DNA of 64,000 nt, from NCBI RefSeq assembly GCF_900109365.1, contig NZ_FNZR01000007.1:248001-312000 (forward strand). Reading direction: 5' to 3'. The notes under the pieces were generated by a model, which was not told where the DNA came from, searched no databases, and was given only the letters and a program-made list of their open reading frames with translations. Position numbers and translations under genes: made by a program. This stretch comes from Parapedobacter koreensis (lineage in GTDB: Bacteria; Bacteroidota; Bacteroidia; Sphingobacteriales; Sphingobacteriaceae). How positions within the stretch are numbered: position 1 is the first letter of the stretch; each line of letters starts with the position of its first letter. Positions 62,511 to 64,000 of this stretch are shown in pieces.

Positions 62511-62578
62511 AATCAAGTCAAGTTGGATGGTAATTGCTGTCTTTCATTATTCAGTTAGTTTGGTTTTATAATCTGTAA

Positions 62579-63727
62579 TTATTCAAATGCGATAGTCACG
62601 GTATTCCCTTCAATCGTAAAAACCGCCCCGCTCACATAGCTCAGCATCTCCAATACCTGCGAGATATTCACATCCCGCCGGATAGCGCCGCTATATCCTT
62701 TGTTAGCAGGGTAAGCGCTTTCATATTTCACTTCCACATCATACCATCGCGATAGCTGGCCCATGATTTCATCAATATTATCACGTTTAAAATAAAAATC
62801 ACCCTGCTTCCACGCGATGGCCTTGTCAATGTTTGCGGGCTGTACCGTAATCTGCTCGCCTACCTTCGCCTCCTGCCCCGGTGCCAGCACCCGTTCTCCT
62901 GTCGGATTCGATACCCGCACAGATCCTTCCACCAACGTGGCAGACATCACATCCCGGTACGCATTGATGTTGAAATGGGTGCCCAGCACCTCCACTTTAT
63001 TGCCATTCACATTCACATGAAAAGGCTTTTTAGCATCGTGAGCCACTTCAAAATAGGCTTCCCCCTGTAGAAAAACCTCCCGGCTGCCTTGTCCGAAATG
63101 CACCGGAAAACGCAACTCCGACATTGCGTTTAACCAGACTTTCGTTCCGTCCGATAACGTAATCTGGAATGTTCCTGCCTTAGGCACCACCAAGGTATTA
63201 TAGATCAGTTCTCCCGTAGCTGTTGTTCCCTTCGCATACGTTACCTGCCCACCACTGTTGATAATCTGTGTACCATCCCGCTCTTCCAATCCGCTACGAT
63301 AGGCCTCCAAATCCACTAGACGACCATCGGAAAGCCGCAATAGCGCCCTATCTCCTCCCGGTGCCACATCATTGATATACCGATTATTCGAAGCGGTTTC
63401 CAGTTCGGGGGTTGTTTTCGTTGAAAACCTAGCCCACGAAAAAGCAACCACTGCAATTGCTGCCGCAATGCCGGTAACCTTGGCTATCCGCTTCCACCGA
63501 TTCTTTCTATTCCGCATTGTCAAACGTTCCCAACCGGCGGCAACATCGATGCTGTTCAAAAATTCCATATCCGAAACGGATTGTCGCCCACGGAATGAAG
63601 CCAGCACTTCTTCGTTTTTCGGTGACTCTTCCAGCCATTGCTGAAGGGCCGCCATCTCGTCCTCCGAAAGGTTATTCTGTAGGTATTTACTGACCAATTG
63701 TGCTACTTGGTACGTTTTCGAATCCAT
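62579..63727 (-). CDS. FecR-family anti-sigma factor
   Basis: 382 aa. Cytoplasmic N-terminus, one transmembrane helix (VTGIAAAIAVVAFSWARF), FecR domain (ALLRLSDGRLVDLEAYRSGL, FQITLSDGTKVWLNAMSELR, VFLQGEAYFEVAHDAKKPFH, VEVLGTHFNINAY) and DUF4974-type C-terminus (IDEIMGQLSRWYDVEVKYES). Closely similar to the FecR at 51428, consistent with duplication of the two loci. It lies between the sigma gene at the right edge and the STN-SusC gene, 140 nt and 151 nt away respectively. Confidence 0.94.
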   Translation of the reverse strand: MDSKTYQVAQLVSKYLQNNLSEDEMAALQQWLEESPKNEEVLASFRGRQSVSDMEFLNSIDVAAGWERLTMRNRKNRWKRIAKVTGIAAAIAVVAFSWARFSTKTTPELETASNNRYINDVAPGGDRALLRLSDGRLVDLEAYRSGLEERDGTQIINSGGQVTYAKGTTATGELIYNTLVVPKAGTFQITLSDGTKVWLNAMSELRFPVHFGQGSREVFLQGEAYFEVAHDAKKPFHVNVNGNKVEVLGTHFNINAYRDVMSATLVEGSVRVSNPTGERVLAPGQEAKVGEQITVQPANIDKAIAWKQGDFYFKRDNIDEIMGQLSRWYDVEVKYESAYPANKGYSGAIRRDVNISQVLEMLSYVSGAVFTIEGNTVTIAFE

Positions 63728-63802
63728 TTATGTCTTTATTGTGCAATTGCGCATAAGAGACTATGCATCATGCTGTGGAAGCTGTAAGATTTAATGATTT
63801 TT

Positions 63803-63846
63803 GCCCGCTGGCTTCCGTTTTATTTATTAAGAAACCGAAAGCGGGC
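63803..63846. other. Imperfect long hairpin between sigma and fecR
   Basis: GCCCGCT (63803-63809) pairs with AGCGGGC (63840-63846), with further partial pairing TTCCGTTT/AAACCGAA inside. No T-tract on either strand, so it is not an obvious terminator. It lies between the sigma stop and the FecR start and may help set sigma:FecR ratios. Confidence 0.3.
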
Positions 63847-63867
63847 TATCGGATGACAAGAAAACAA

Positions 63868-64000
63868 TTATTTATCAAAAAAAAGCAAAATCAGCCCAAG
63901 AAGTTCCGGATTAAATTTGCTTTTGATGATTTTTATTCCCCGTTGTTTTTGGGTCTTTACGGTATTGATGCTAATATTCAATTTTTCTGCAATCTTGAAA
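63868..64000 (-). CDS. ECF sigma factor, C-terminal fragment (5' part outside window)
   Basis: 43 codons and TAA. FKIAEKLNISINTVKTQKQR is the region 4.2 helix-turn-helix of a Bacteroidota ECF sigma factor, followed by the hydrophobic tail NPELLGLILLFFDK. The gene continues beyond the right edge. It is the expected partner of the FecR at 62579 and of the STN-SusC at 58954. Confidence 0.85.
   Translation of the reverse strand, partial: FKIAEKLNISINTVKTQKQRGIKIIKSKFNPELLGLILLFFDK

Overview
The window looks like chromosomal DNA of a Bacteroidota bacterium, most likely Sphingobacteriaceae-like (Sphingobacterium/Pedobacter/Parapedobacter relatives). The reasons are five SusC/SusD outer-membrane uptake pairs, ECF sigma/FecR regulator pairs, promoters of the Bacteroidota type (TTG about 19-20 nt before TAnnTTTG), an S16 protein with a long Ala/Lys/Glu-rich tail, and general absence of obvious Shine-Dalgarno sequences. 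These assignments come from reading the sequence and proteins by eye; no database search was made.

Layout. (1) 1-3720 is housekeeping: the 3' end of glnS, then on the minus strand rpsP-rimM-metF and era, and an initiator tRNA-fMet on the plus strand. (2) 3730-18147 (minus strand) is an uptake region: ECF sigma, FecR, SusC, SusD, then a second SusC/SusD pair with a DUF3823 lipoprotein and a secreted calcineurin-like phosphoesterase. (3) 18148-32018 is mixed: a tricorn-like protease, ilvE, a minus-strand tRNA-maturation block (cca, a pRiA4b ORF-3-like protein, miaA) with pdxA and a DUF2905 protein upstream, then rsmA with a D-2-hydroxyacid dehydrogenase, a UbiA-like membrane protein and acetyl-CoA synthetase. 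(4) 32111-64000 is one long minus-strand series of three SusC/SusD systems that carry peptidases rather than glycoside hydrolases: a metzincin protease, four paralogous S10 serine carboxypeptidase-like enzymes, an amidohydrolase, and a TPR protein with an embedded HEXXH site. This reads as a protein/peptide-utilisation region.

Regulation is the most notable part. Three of the susC genes (starts at 39475, 51279, 62415) share one architecture on the opposite strand. A TTG-N19-TACTTTT(G/A) promoter lies over the susC start codon, and about 65-80 nt further on is an intrinsic terminator with a GGAGTG/CACTCC stem and a T-tract, in the susC leader. This predicts antisense RNAs of about 80-90 nt over the susC leader, like the cis-antisense RNAs of Bacteroides polysaccharide-utilisation loci. 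A fourth, weaker copy lies at the susC starting at 11361. The shared N-terminal peptide M(K/H)YFL(F/I) of the three SusC proteins is encoded by this promoter DNA.

A second notable point is that the FecR gene at 51428-52603 has no sigma factor. Just upstream lie what appear to be the last 16 codons of one, homologous to the tail of the intact sigma gene at the right edge of the window. This suggests that a deletion or rearrangement left the FecR orphaned.
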